A stretch of 64,000 bases of DNA, from positions 1-64,000 of the forward strand of contig DKUU01000018.1 of the NCBI GenBank assembly GCA_002490835.1. Reading direction: 5' to 3'. Positions within the stretch are counted from its first letter, which is position 1. Every line of letters starts with the position of its first letter. Below the pieces are notes generated by a model, which did not search any database, was not told the DNA's origin, and saw only the letters and a program-made list of their open reading frames with translations. The position numbers and the translations under genes were made by a program. Positions 32,583-41,949 of this stretch are shown in pieces. This DNA is from Lachnospiraceae bacterium UBA7196. Lineage in GTDB: Bacteria; Bacillota; Clostridia; Lachnospirales; Lachnospiraceae.

Positions 32583-33644
32583 ATGCGTGTACTTGACTTA
32601 GATACCGTGCGCCTTGCACAGGATGGAAGCTGTCTGGAAATCTTAGACCAGACCCTGCTTCCGGGGACGGTAAAGGTGCTGCGGCTTGAAAAAATAGAAG
32701 ATATCTTTGAAGCGATCCGTTATCTGCGGGTGCGGGGCGCGCCGGCGATCGGCGTTTGCGCAGGCTACGCTATGGCGCTTGCCGCTTCCAAAATGCAGGC
32801 GGAGAATTATGATGATTTTCTGGCCAGATTTATAGAGAAAAAGGCGTATCTGGCGGGAGCCCGTCCTACGGCGGTAAATCTTTTTTGGGCGCTCGACCGA
32901 ATGGAGCGTGCGCTCAGAGAATGCGCGGACATGCCGATTTCTGAGATAAAGAAAAGGCTTTTCGAGGAGGCGCAGACGATACGCGATGAGGATGTGGCGA
33001 TCAGCAGGCGCATCGGCGAGATTGGGTTTTCGTTGATGAAGCCCGGCGACGGGATCCTTACCCATTGCAATGCGGGGACGCTTGCTACCGCCAAGTACGG
33101 TACGGCAACCGCGCCGATGTATGTTGCGTGGGAAAAAGGGATGCGCGATTTTCATGTGTTTTGTGATGAGACCAGACCGCTTTTGCAGGGAGCGCGCCTG
33201 ACGGCTTTTGAGCTGCACGATGCGGGGATAGATACCACCCTGATCTGCGACAACATGGCTTCCGCGGTGATGAAAGCCGGAAAGGTAAATCTGGTGTTCG
33301 TGGGCTGCGACCGGGTGGCGGCGAACGGGGATACGGCCAATAAGATCGGCACTTCCGGCGTGGCGGTTTTGGCCAAGCATTACGGGATCCCCTTTTATGT
33401 GTGCGCACCGACTTCCACCATAGATATGTCGATTAAGACGGGGGACCAGATCCCCATCGAGGAACGGGCGGCGGAGGAAGTCACGGATATGTGGTATAAG
33501 GAGCGGATGGCACCGGAGGGTGTGAAGGTGTTTAATCCGGCCTTTGATGTGACGGATCACAGCCTGATCACAGGAATTATTACGGAATGTGGGCTGTGTC
33601 AGGCGCCTTATGAGGAGGCGTTTCGTGCGCTGGGAATATCATAG
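32583..33644 (+). CDS. mtnA: S-methyl-5-thioribose-1-phosphate isomerase
   Basis: MtnA interconverts methylthioribose 1-phosphate and methylthioribulose 1-phosphate in methionine salvage. LRVRGAPAIGVCAGYA is the family signature; C162 in THCNAGTLAT and D243 in GCDRVAANGDTANK match the catalytic Cys and Asp. The ATG at 32583 has TTGGAGA upstream; an in-frame TTG at 32478 would add 35 residues with no family counterpart. No other salvage gene is near. It sits among glycan genes but with its own promoter, and is followed by palindromic element B. Confidence 0.94.
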   Translation: MRVLDLDTVRLAQDGSCLEILDQTLLPGTVKVLRLEKIEDIFEAIRYLRVRGAPAIGVCAGYAMALAASKMQAENYDDFLARFIEKKAYLAGARPTAVNLFWALDRMERALRECADMPISEIKKRLFEEAQTIRDEDVAISRRIGEIGFSLMKPGDGILTHCNAGTLATAKYGTATAPMYVAWEKGMRDFHVFCDETRPLLQGARLTAFELHDAGIDTTLICDNMASAVMKAGKVNLVFVGCDRVAANGDTANKIGTSGVAVLAKHYGIPFYVCAPTSTIDMSIKTGDQIPIEERAAEEVTDMWYKERMAPEGVKVFNPAFDVTDHSLITGIITECGLCQAPYEEAFRALGIS

Positions 33645-33651
33645 CAGGCGT

Positions 33652-33839
33652 TTGCGAAACTCATCTCAGAGCTACGTTGATTGTGCAAATGGATAACCAT
33701 AAGCAGACCCTTGTAGAACGCCAGCGCTTAACGAGGTTTTTACGAGTTTAGCGTCTGCTGCGTTCGAAATGGAGCGAAAGCGCGTCTGCGTTGGTTATGC
33801 TATTTGTACAATCTCAATAGCTAAAAAGGAGTTTCGCAA
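33652..33839. repeat. Palindromic element B (188 bp) with 11-bp terminal inverted repeats
   Basis: TTGCGAAACTC (33652-33662) and GAGTTTCGCAA (33829-33839) are perfect inverted ends. Inside, a further long imperfect stem runs between about 33679-33708 and 33784-33813. The apex holds CGAGGTTTTTACGAG (33732-33746), the inverse of the core of element A. The element lies 7 bases after mtnA and ends 33 bases before pseB. It resembles a MITE-like palindrome; no target duplication was found by eye. Confidence 0.8.
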
Positions 33840-33872
33840 TTGCCTAAGTATCATAGTACAGAAAGGAGTCAT

Positions 33873-34868
33873 ATGTTAAACAACAAAACGATATTAATCA
33901 CAGGCGGTACGGGGTCCTTCGGCAAATGTTTTACCAAGTATGTGCTGACCCACTACGCGCCCAAAAAGATCATCATCTATTCCAGAGACGAGTTTAAGCA
34001 GTGGATGATGGCCAATGAATTTAAAGAATATGAGGAGAAGCTGCGCTTTTTCATCGGCGATGTGCGCGATCTGGAACGCTTAAAACGTGCCTGCGAGGGC
34101 GTCGATTATATCATTCACGCGGCGGCCTTAAAGCAGGTGCCGGCCTGTGAGTATAATCCCAACGAGGCAATCAAGACGAATATCCACGGCGCGATGAATG
34201 TGATCGACGCGGCGCTTGATACGGACGTGCGCAAGGTGGTGGCCCTCTCCACGGACAAGGCGGTGAATCCCGTGAATCTCTATGGCGGGACGAAGCTTGT
34301 TTCGGACAAGCTCTTTGTGGCGGCTAATGCCTATGTGGGAACGAAGGACATCAATTTTTCCATTGTGCGCTACGGCAATGTGGCGGGAAGTCGTGGGTCG
34401 GTGATCCCCCTCTTTCACAGACTCATTCAGGAGGGGGCTAAGGAGCTGCCCATTACAGACCTGCGTATGACGAGATTCTGGATCAGCCTGACGCAGGGCG
34501 TGGAATTGGTGATCAAGGCGCTTACGGAAGCGAAGGGCGGCGAGACGTTTATCAGCAAGATTCCTTCTTTCAAGATCACAGATCTGGCGGAGGCGATGCT
34601 GCCGGGCTGTAAACTGACAGAAACGGGGATCCGGCCGGGGGAGAAGCTGCATGAGATCATGGTGACGACGGAAGATTCGGCGACGACTTACGAGTATGAT
34701 AAGCATTTCATTGTCTATCCGCAGATGACATGGAATGATAAGCAGCAGCCCGATCTTTCCGGTAAAAAGGTGGCGGAAGGATTTGCTTACAGCTCCGACA
34801 ATAATACCGAATGGCTCAGCGTGGAGGATATCCGCGCGCTGTTAAAGGATGTAGAGCTGGAAAAATAA
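33873..34868 (+). CDS. pseB: UDP-GlcNAc 4,6-dehydratase/5-epimerase
   Basis: The 331-residue enzyme starts pseudaminic acid synthesis by converting UDP-GlcNAc to the 4-keto-6-deoxy-L-arabino sugar. GGTGSFGKCF binds NADP, HAAALKQVPACEYNP is a PseB/FlaA1 signature and NLYGGTK contains the catalytic YxxxK. Unlike CapD it lacks N-terminal membrane segments. The ATG at 33873 follows GAAAGGAG. pseC follows 75 bases later. Confidence 0.95.
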   Translation: MLNNKTILITGGTGSFGKCFTKYVLTHYAPKKIIIYSRDEFKQWMMANEFKEYEEKLRFFIGDVRDLERLKRACEGVDYIIHAAALKQVPACEYNPNEAIKTNIHGAMNVIDAALDTDVRKVVALSTDKAVNPVNLYGGTKLVSDKLFVAANAYVGTKDINFSIVRYGNVAGSRGSVIPLFHRLIQEGAKELPITDLRMTRFWISLTQGVELVIKALTEAKGGETFISKIPSFKITDLAEAMLPGCKLTETGIRPGEKLHEIMVTTEDSATTYEYDKHFIVYPQMTWNDKQQPDLSGKKVAEGFAYSSDNNTEWLSVEDIRALLKDVELEK

Positions 34869-34943
34869 ATAATAGAAACGCAAAAAGAGGGAAAAGTGTG
34901 GAAATGCAGGCCCCTCGCAAAAAGCTATGGCATGGAGGAAACA

Positions 34944-36137
34944 ATGGAAAAACCGGCGATCGAGGGCGGAAAGCCCGTTCGGGAAAAGCCAATCTACTAC
35001 GGGCATCAATATATCGACGAGGCGGATATTCAGGCGGTGGTGGACGTGCTGCGAAGCGATTACCTGACCTGTGGCCCAAAGATTGACGAATTGGAGCAAA
35101 AGCTCTGTACGCTCACGGGGGCAAAATACGCTGCGGTCTGTGCAAACGGCACGGCGGCTTTGCATATTGCGGCGCTTTCCGCGGGCGTGGGCGAAGGCGA
35201 TGAGGTGATTACCACCCCCATTACTTTTGCGGCTTCCGCAAACTGCGCGCTTTACTGCGGCGCAAGGCCGGTCTTTGCGGACATCGATCCGGAAACCTAC
35301 AATATCGATCCGGCCAAGGTGGAGGCGGCCGTCACGTCGAAGACGAAGGCGGTGGTTGCAGTTGACTATACAGGTCAATCCGCTGCGCTCGATCCCCTGC
35401 GTGAGGTCTGCAAAAAGCATGGCCTGATCCTGATCGAGGATGGCGCGCATGTGATCGGCACGACATATAAGGGAAAAGCCAACGGATCGATCTCGGATAT
35501 GACGACCTTCAGTTTTCATCCGGTCAAGACGGTGACCGCCGGCGAAGGCGGCGCGGTGCTGACGAACGACGAGGTGTTGTATGAAAAATTGCTGTTATAC
35601 CGCACACACGGCATTACCAGAAAAGAAAACCTGATGGAGCATACGCCGGACGGGCCGTGGTATTACGAGCAGGTCGCGCTGGGATATAATTACCGCATGA
35701 CTGATATGCAGGCGGCGCTCCTGATCAGCCAGCTTGATAAGCTGCCGCAGTTTTCACGCCGAAGGAAAGAGGTCGTTGCGCGTTATGATCGGGCGTTTTC
35801 CGAAAATCCCGCCCTTTTCGTACAGCGGGAGATACCAGAATCCGATACCACCAGACATCTCTATATCCTGCGCCTTGTACCGGAGAGACTAAAGATAGAC
35901 AGGAAACAGTTTTTTGCGGCGCTGGCGGCAGAAAATGTCTGCTGTAACGTGCATTATATACCGACTTATTATTTTCCTTATTATGAAAAATTAGGCTACC
36001 GCAAAGGTCTTTGTCCGCAGGCGGAAAAACTGTATGAGGAGATCATCACCCTGCCGCTTTACTATGGGATGAGCGACGAGGATGTGGAGAGCGTGATCGC
36101 GGCGGTTACGAAACTTACGGATTATTATGCGGAATGA
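34944..36137 (+). CDS. pseC: UDP-4-amino-4,6-dideoxy-N-acetyl-beta-L-altrosamine transaminase
   Basis: A 397-residue DegT/DnrJ-family PLP aminotransferase that acts on the PseB product. SFHPVKTVTAGEGG holds the PLP lysine, and TPITFAASANCALYCGARPVF and the DYTGQS segment are typical of PseC. The ATG at 34944 has GGAGG immediately upstream; 16 extra in-frame residues from 34896 look spurious. Its product needs N-acetylation, for which no dedicated pseH lies next to it. Confidence 0.94.
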   Translation: MEKPAIEGGKPVREKPIYYGHQYIDEADIQAVVDVLRSDYLTCGPKIDELEQKLCTLTGAKYAAVCANGTAALHIAALSAGVGEGDEVITTPITFAASANCALYCGARPVFADIDPETYNIDPAKVEAAVTSKTKAVVAVDYTGQSAALDPLREVCKKHGLILIEDGAHVIGTTYKGKANGSISDMTTFSFHPVKTVTAGEGGAVLTNDEVLYEKLLLYRTHGITRKENLMEHTPDGPWYYEQVALGYNYRMTDMQAALLISQLDKLPQFSRRRKEVVARYDRAFSENPALFVQREIPESDTTRHLYILRLVPERLKIDRKQFFAALAAENVCCNVHYIPTYYFPYYEKLGYRKGLCPQAEKLYEEIITLPLYYGMSDEDVESVIAAVTKLTDYYAE

Positions 36138-36180
36138 GAAATCACACTGATGTGCTGATTTTTCGGAAAAATGCTTCGGA

Positions 36181-38469
36181 ATGGTGTGGAAAATGAACAA
36201 AGGAGTATCGCTGAAAAGTAAAATCATATACATCGTGTTGGCGGTTTTGACGGCGGTGCTTATTTGGCTGGGGGACGAGGGAAAGCAGCCCATCGTCTAT
36301 CTGGGCACCGAGCTGCAGCATTCCGTGGGCCTGATCGATTCGGAGAGCGCTCTGGTGCTGCAAAGTTCCGTGGCGCGCTTTGGCACCGTGGCGAATACTC
36401 CCTCGTATGTGGTGAACCGGGGTACCTATCGGGTTGACCTCGTATACAGCGCGGAAAAGAAAGATAGTGTGCTGGAGCTATGGGAGCAGGGGGATAAGAT
36501 CGCCGCATGGCCCATCAATAGCTGGGAGCAGGAACTTACGGCGGAATTTACGCTTTCAAAAGATGCGAAGGCGCTGCAGTTTCGGATCAATTACAGCGGA
36601 GACGGTGCGCTCATCATCAAGAAACTCACCTTTTCACCCGGATCCCTATTTTACACAGACACCTATTTTATGATCGTGGTGGTGTTAGCGCTGTTTTACA
36701 TGGGCTGGAAATGCTTTATGGAAGACGGCGTGCGGCTTACGCAGAGGCGGCTTTTAGATTACAGCGTGATCATCGGCGCGGCGCTCCTTGCTACCACGCC
36801 CCTGATGCAGACTTATCTCTACAACGGCGACGACCTCTGTTATCATCTGGCCAGACTGGAAGGGCTTAAGGACGGCATTTTAGACGGACAGATCCCGGTC
36901 AATATCCTGCCCGAGGGCCTACAGAATAACGGCTATCTGAATGCTATGTACCCCTATTTGTTTTTGTATATCGGGGCCTTTTTGCGCATCTGCCGGGTGT
37001 CTTTGGCGCTCTCTTATAAGACGATCATTTTTTTGGCTAATCTGGGAACGGCTGTCTGTGCCTATGTGGCGGTAAAGTCCATGGTGAAGGAGAGACGCTG
37101 CGTGCTTTTGGCGGTGGTCTTATACACCCTGATGCCTTACCGGTTTACGAATATTCTTCACAGGGGAGATCTGGGGGAGACGCTGGCACTCGTTTTTTGG
37201 CCCATGGTGATCGCGGGACTATATCACATCGTCATGGGAGACCGGAGGAAATGGTACTATCTGGTGATCGGTTTTTCGGGTGCTTTGCAGAGTCATATCC
37301 TGAGTGTGGCTTACGTGGCGGCATTCTGTGTGGTCACGGTGCTTTTCTACTGTGTGCGCATCGCGCGGGAAAAGCGGTATATAGAGATCGGCAAGGCGGC
37401 GGGGCTTTCCCTGCTTTTGAACGCATGGTATCTGGCGCCCTTTTTATATTATTATTTCAAGGAAGACCTGAATAAGGAAGTGCTGCGCTGGAGCGGCTAT
37501 TTTGAGCAGTCTGTCAATCCCTCGATTTTCACGCAGTCCTTAAGCCTTTATAATAAACAGTATTTTTCGCTGGGATACGCGCTTCTTGGCTGTTTTGGCA
37601 TCGGTGTCGTTTACCTGCTTGTCGAGCGCAGGGAGAGGGGACGGGATGCGGACGGCTTTTTGGCCTATCTTCTTGTTACGGGAATTTTTTGTGCTTTTTT
37701 GTGTACGGGTTATTTTCCGAGCCGTGCACTCATGGAAAATGATTTTTTCCGCAATATCGGCACCATGCTGCAATTTCCGTGGCGGTTTTTGGGGCCGGCG
37801 TCGGCCTGCTTTCTCTTCGTGGGCGCGGCGGCGTTGGAACGGTCAAAACTGCTTGCTCCCTGCAAGAATGCCGTGATGGCGCTGCTTATTGGCTTGAATC
37901 TTTTTATTGTGATCACCGTGCCGACCGACAATATGCACATGCCTTATAAGAACGCGGAGGCGCAGGCATCCAAGGGACACGAGACAAAGCTTGGCACCAG
38001 CGTGGGGCTTTTTTATCCGCATGAATGGCGGCTGGTGGACGCAACCGACGATAAAATGATGACCGGCGTGGTGGTCTTCGATTACGACGCGGTTTCTGTG
38101 CAGGATTATCAAAAGAAAGGAACCAAGGCGGCGGTGTCCTATACGGCTACCGATCCTGCGGCCTATATTGAGCTGCCGATTCAAAATTATCTGGGATACC
38201 GGGCGAAAGATGAAAACGGGGAACCGGTGAAAATAATACGGGGAATCGGCGGACGCATCCGCCTTTTCCTGAATGGAGACGGAGCGCCGCATCAGATTTA
38301 TGTGCGCTATGGTCCTGTGTTAGGTTTTGTGATCGCGGATATCGTGTCGGCACTGACGATTCTTTTCTGTCTTATACTGGGAGGTCCCGGGACAAAACTG
38401 CGGGAGCGTATCGCCGGGGCAAAGGCATCGATGCTGCAGCAGACAGAGGAAGAGCGTGTGGAACCGTAG
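36181..38469 (+). CDS. Large GT-C-like membrane protein (PTPS-related/YfhO-like)
   Basis: A 762-residue protein. One N-terminal membrane segment is followed by an external beta-rich domain (about 35-155), then about ten or more membrane segments. NGDDLCYHLARLEGLKDGI and GYLNAMYPYLFLY match the family annotated as 6-pyruvoyl-tetrahydropterin synthase-related membrane proteins, which are GT-C-like. A second external beta-domain (about 580-715) and a last membrane segment end the chain. Probable lipid-linked glycosyltransferase; not demonstrated. ATG 36193 is an alternative start. Confidence 0.75.
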   Translation: MVWKMNKGVSLKSKIIYIVLAVLTAVLIWLGDEGKQPIVYLGTELQHSVGLIDSESALVLQSSVARFGTVANTPSYVVNRGTYRVDLVYSAEKKDSVLELWEQGDKIAAWPINSWEQELTAEFTLSKDAKALQFRINYSGDGALIIKKLTFSPGSLFYTDTYFMIVVVLALFYMGWKCFMEDGVRLTQRRLLDYSVIIGAALLATTPLMQTYLYNGDDLCYHLARLEGLKDGILDGQIPVNILPEGLQNNGYLNAMYPYLFLYIGAFLRICRVSLALSYKTIIFLANLGTAVCAYVAVKSMVKERRCVLLAVVLYTLMPYRFTNILHRGDLGETLALVFWPMVIAGLYHIVMGDRRKWYYLVIGFSGALQSHILSVAYVAAFCVVTVLFYCVRIAREKRYIEIGKAAGLSLLLNAWYLAPFLYYYFKEDLNKEVLRWSGYFEQSVNPSIFTQSLSLYNKQYFSLGYALLGCFGIGVVYLLVERRERGRDADGFLAYLLVTGIFCAFLCTGYFPSRALMENDFFRNIGTMLQFPWRFLGPASACFLFVGAAALERSKLLAPCKNAVMALLIGLNLFIVITVPTDNMHMPYKNAEAQASKGHETKLGTSVGLFYPHEWRLVDATDDKMMTGVVVFDYDAVSVQDYQKKGTKAAVSYTATDPAAYIELPIQNYLGYRAKDENGEPVKIIRGIGGRIRLFLNGDGAPHQIYVRYGPVLGFVIADIVSALTILFCLILGGPGTKLRERIAGAKASMLQQTEEERVEP

Positions 38470-38482
38470 GAGGATTCGGAAC

Positions 38483-39514
38483 ATGAAACTGAGCGTCATC
38501 GTGCCGGTCTACAATATGGCGGCGGAGCAAAAACTGGAATACTGTCTGGACTCTCTGGCGGCGCAGACTTTGGAAGACATTGAGATCATTACGGTGGATG
38601 ACTGCTCTACCGATGAATCGTGGACGATATTACAAGAATATGAACAGCGATTCCCGGAAAAATTCCGTGCAGTGCATTCGACGGAAAACAAGCATCAGGG
38701 CGGCGCCAAAAACATTGGCCTGAAACTGGCTAAGGGAGAGTGGATCGGCTTTATCGACAGCGACGACTGGATCGCGCCGGATATGTACGAGCGGCTGCTG
38801 AAAAAGGCGGAGGAGACAGGCGCCGATCTGGTGGGCTGCGATTATTGCCTGACGGACGAGCATTCCATGAAGGTGGGACAGGTGGTGCGCAATAACAGGC
38901 CGGAGCAGACGGGCATCCTTGACGATGAAAAACGGCGCAGCCTGATTTTGGACGGGGGCAGCCTTGTGGTGAAGATCTTCCGCCGTTCCATGATATTGGA
39001 AAACGAACTCTGGTTTCCGGAGCATATCTTTTATGAGGACAATGCGCTGGGAAATTCTTACCTGCTTTTAGCAACCCGTTTTGAATATATTGAGGAGCCG
39101 TTATATTATTATTATCAGCATGACGCTTCCACCGTTCATACCATCTCCGAAAAGCGGTGCGAAGACCGTCTGGAGGCCGGCCGTCTGATGCTTGCGGAGG
39201 CAAAGCGGCACGATTATCTGGATAAGTACCGGACGGAACTGGAATACAGCTTTACCCTTCTTTTTTATGTGAATACGCTCTTTACCTATATGGCGGGTGT
39301 GAAGCGGACGAAATACCGTTTTGTGAAGGCGCTGGGGGAAGAAATGCGCAGCCGGTTCCCGGATTTTCAGAGCAATCCCTATTATCGGGAGCGGACCCAT
39401 GAGGAGGAAAAGAAGCTGATCCGTATGCAGATGAGATCGACGCTTTGGTTTATGGCATATTATAAGTTGTTGTGGGCGTATCGAAACCTGAGGAAACGCC
39501 TGAAAGCGCAGTAA
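38483..39514 (+). CDS. GT2 glycosyltransferase
   Basis: A 343-residue GT2 enzyme with LSVIVPVYNMAAE, TVDDCSTDES, GGAKNIGLKLAKGEW and FIDSDDWIAPDMY motifs. The C-terminus is long, helical and basic. The ATG follows TAGGAGG, and the upstream gene's 3' end is 13 bases away, so coupling is likely. It lies inside the pseudaminate set between pseC and the PseG fusion. Donor unknown. Confidence 0.92.
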   Translation: MKLSVIVPVYNMAAEQKLEYCLDSLAAQTLEDIEIITVDDCSTDESWTILQEYEQRFPEKFRAVHSTENKHQGGAKNIGLKLAKGEWIGFIDSDDWIAPDMYERLLKKAEETGADLVGCDYCLTDEHSMKVGQVVRNNRPEQTGILDDEKRRSLILDGGSLVVKIFRRSMILENELWFPEHIFYEDNALGNSYLLLATRFEYIEEPLYYYYQHDASTVHTISEKRCEDRLEAGRLMLAEAKRHDYLDKYRTELEYSFTLLFYVNTLFTYMAGVKRTKYRFVKALGEEMRSRFPDFQSNPYYRERTHEEEKKLIRMQMRSTLWFMAYYKLLWAYRNLRKRLKAQ

Positions 39515-39571
39515 GAGAGAAAGATATGTGAAAATGCGGTGAAGAAGCGGGTATCGGGCGGAGGGCTGCTT

Positions 39572-41743
39572 ATGGAAATCGGAAGTATCTTTGAAATCGA
39601 TCCGGCTGTGGTGAGAGAAGGCGGGGAACCAGAGACGCTTCATCTTGCGCAGGTGGAAAAGTACGGGAAAGCGCATCATTGCTATACGGCTTCCGGCAGG
39701 GAGGCGATCGGGCTGGCTCTGGCCAGTTTAGAACGGGAAAAGCCGGATATACCGAAGCGCTGTCTGATGCCTGCTTATATGTGCGATTCGGTGTTTCTGC
39801 CCTTTCAGCACAGGGGGTGGGAACTGATTTTTTACACGGTGGACAGAGGATTGATGTCCTACGGTGAAGAACTGTTCCGGCTGGCGCTTGAGCGCGATCC
39901 GGGTCTGATTTTCATTCATCCCTACTATGGGACGGACACCTGCAGGGAGATGCGGGTGCATTTAAAGGCACTCAGGAAGAGCGGCATTCTGGTGATGGAG
40001 GATGTCACCCAGTCTTATTATCTGGACGGTGCCGGCAGGGACGCAGATTTTGTGATAGGGAGTCTTCGCAAGTGGTACGCGGTTCCTGACGGCGGTTTTG
40101 TGGCGGCGGATATTCCGCTTGCAGAGGATGTTTTGGAAGCGGGAGAGACATATGCGCACGATCGTCTGACACCGCTGACGGAAAAATGGAATTATCTGAA
40201 TGATGAAACATTTGCCGGGAAACCGCGGGAGGAGAGGCAGGCGCAAAAGACAGCCTATCTGGATAGGAATCGCGCTCTGGAAAGAGATTTGGATCGCTAT
40301 ACAGGCATACGCCGGATGTCACAGATTTCAAGGTCTATTTTATCAGAGATTGACGAGAAGGCGGCGGCAGCAAAGAGAGCGGAAAATTATGCGTATTTAT
40401 ATGAAAAGATAAGCGGTATGCGGCAGTTACGTCCGGTTTTGCCAAAAGAAGGCGGGGAGGCGCCGCTCTATTTTCCAATTTATGTCAGAAAACATGAGGA
40501 TCTGCAGGATTTTCTGCGCGGGCAGGATATCTATGCGCCGATACTCTGGCCGGTGGGAGAAGAAAACCGCAGCGCCCTTGTCGGGGACGAAGATTATATT
40601 TATCGGCATATGCTTGCGCTGCCTGTGGACCAGCGTTACGGGATAGAGGAAATGGACCGGATCGGCGGGGCGCTTTTGGCATATGAGAACAGACGGGTGG
40701 TCGGCATTCGCGTGGATGCAAACAAAACGATCGCTATGGGACATCTTATGCGCTGCATAACCATTGCGCGCGAGATTCAAAAAAAGGGCCTGCATGTGGT
40801 GTTTTTTACGGCCGACGAGTGGCCGAAGGAAACGCTCGCGGCAGCCGGGATGGAGCAGGTCTGCCTGCACACGAAATGGGATTGGATGGAAGAAGAACTG
40901 CCAAGGCTCAGAGAGCTGCTCGAGCGAATGGGGATCGGCATCCTGCTGGTGGACTCGTATCAGGTGTCTGTCGCCTATTTTGAGGGCTTGGGAGAGCGGC
41001 TTAAGGTGGTGTATCTGGATGATTGTTTTGAGGGGGTCTATCCCGTTGATCTGTTGATCAATTATAACGCGTATCATACGCGGTTTCCATACAGCGAACG
41101 CTATGGGGAAAGGACGAAACTTCTGCTTGGGACTTCCTATGTGCCGCTGCGGGAGGAGTTTGCGCAGGTGGCGGATCCTGCTTTGTCAAAGAAGGAGCGG
41201 CAGTCCAGGGAAGATGGATTTTCCGTACTCCTTGCCAGCGGCGGCGGGGATATCACGGATGCCCTGATGGGTATTTTGGAGAAGGCAGTAGGAAGAGCAG
41301 CGCTAAAGAATGTTATGTTTCATGTGGTAGTAGGCGCTTATTATCCAAGAGGAGACGAGCTGGAGGCTTTTGCGGATGCGCACGCAAATGTACGGATATA
41401 TCGTCCCTGTGAGGATGTAGCCGGACTGATGAGAGAGTGCGACGCGGCGGCTTCTGCGGCTGGTACGATGCTCTTTGAGCTTTCCGCCGTACAGGTACCG
41501 ACCGTCTTCTTTCAAACGGCGGACAATCAGCGCTATGACAGTGAATTTTTTGCCGCTGAGGAGCGGATGCTTTACGCGGGTGATATCAGGCGGAACAGAG
41601 AGGCCTGTCTTACTGCTGTTTGCGAGGGGATTGAGAGGATTTTGGCGGATGAGGATTTGCGTGAGTGGATGCAGAAAAAGCTGTCTCTTGTGACAGACGG
41701 CATGGGAGCAAGGCGGATCGCAGAAGAAATCGCGACGCTTTAA
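39572..41743 (+). CDS. pseG: Fusion of PLP aminotransferase-like domain and PseG sugar hydrolase
   Basis: A 723-residue two-domain protein. Residues 1-370 follow a DegT-like fold type I PLP enzyme: CYTASGREAIGLALASLE, then IFIHPYYGTDTCREM, then MEDVTQSYYLDG and GSLRKWYAVPDGG with K167 in the PLP-lysine position. Residues about 375-723 are PseG-like, releasing UDP from UDP-2,4-diacetamido-trideoxyaltrose: GIRVDANKTIAMGHLMRC with H391, LLASGGGDIT, and AASAAGTMLFELSAVQVPT. PseG is normally about 280-350 residues and separate. The ATG at 39572 has GGAGGG six bases upstream; GTG 39539 is alternative. The N-terminal domain's substrate is unknown; it might act on a later or branching Pse intermediate. 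Confidence 0.87.
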   Translation: MEIGSIFEIDPAVVREGGEPETLHLAQVEKYGKAHHCYTASGREAIGLALASLEREKPDIPKRCLMPAYMCDSVFLPFQHRGWELIFYTVDRGLMSYGEELFRLALERDPGLIFIHPYYGTDTCREMRVHLKALRKSGILVMEDVTQSYYLDGAGRDADFVIGSLRKWYAVPDGGFVAADIPLAEDVLEAGETYAHDRLTPLTEKWNYLNDETFAGKPREERQAQKTAYLDRNRALERDLDRYTGIRRMSQISRSILSEIDEKAAAAKRAENYAYLYEKISGMRQLRPVLPKEGGEAPLYFPIYVRKHEDLQDFLRGQDIYAPILWPVGEENRSALVGDEDYIYRHMLALPVDQRYGIEEMDRIGGALLAYENRRVVGIRVDANKTIAMGHLMRCITIAREIQKKGLHVVFFTADEWPKETLAAAGMEQVCLHTKWDWMEEELPRLRELLERMGIGILLVDSYQVSVAYFEGLGERLKVVYLDDCFEGVYPVDLLINYNAYHTRFPYSERYGERTKLLLGTSYVPLREEFAQVADPALSKKERQSREDGFSVLLASGGGDITDALMGILEKAVGRAALKNVMFHVVVGAYYPRGDELEAFADAHANVRIYRPCEDVAGLMRECDAAASAAGTMLFELSAVQVPTVFFQTADNQRYDSEFFAAEERMLYAGDIRRNREACLTAVCEGIERILADEDLREWMQKKLSLVTDGMGARRIAEEIATL

Positions 41744-41801
41744 AGCGATGAATAACCCCTGTTATAGATGGAAGCAAATGGAAAAAATGAGGGGTAAAAG
41801 C

Positions 41802-41830
41802 TTGTCTGTATGTTGAGTATGTGTTATCAT
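41802..41830 (+). promoter_or_regulatory. Promoter upstream of pseF
   Basis: TTGTCT (41802-41807), 17 bases, TATCAT (41825-41830) with TGT before it (extended -10). A leader of about 110 bases follows and contains a hairpin. Confidence 0.6.
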
Positions 41831-41838
41831 AATACCAG

Positions 41839-41911
41839 AATAACTCCTTTATCGGCTGATGTCTTCTAGTTCTTTCCGACTTGGCATATCATCTCCGAAA
41901 AGGAGTTACTC
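41839..41911 (+). promoter_or_regulatory. Hairpin in the pseF leader
   Basis: AATAACTCCTTTATCGG (from 41839) pairs with CCGAAAAGGAGTTACT (41895-41910) with one bulge. The right arm contains AAAGGAG, a ribosome-site-like stretch that the stem would hide. It lies between the promoter at 41802 and the start of pseF. No T-tract follows, so it is not an intrinsic terminator. Confidence 0.5.
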
Positions 41912-41949
41912 TATTATTCATGAAAATGCGGAAAGGAAGAAATGCCAAG

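Noticed and set aside
32643..33560. Minus-strand open frame opposite mtnA
   Set aside because: It is the mirror of a well-conserved enzyme, with no ribosome site or family.
41755..41798. ACCCCT/AGGGGT pair after the PseG fusion as a terminator
   Set aside because: The stem is only 6 bp, the loop is very long and no T-tract follows.
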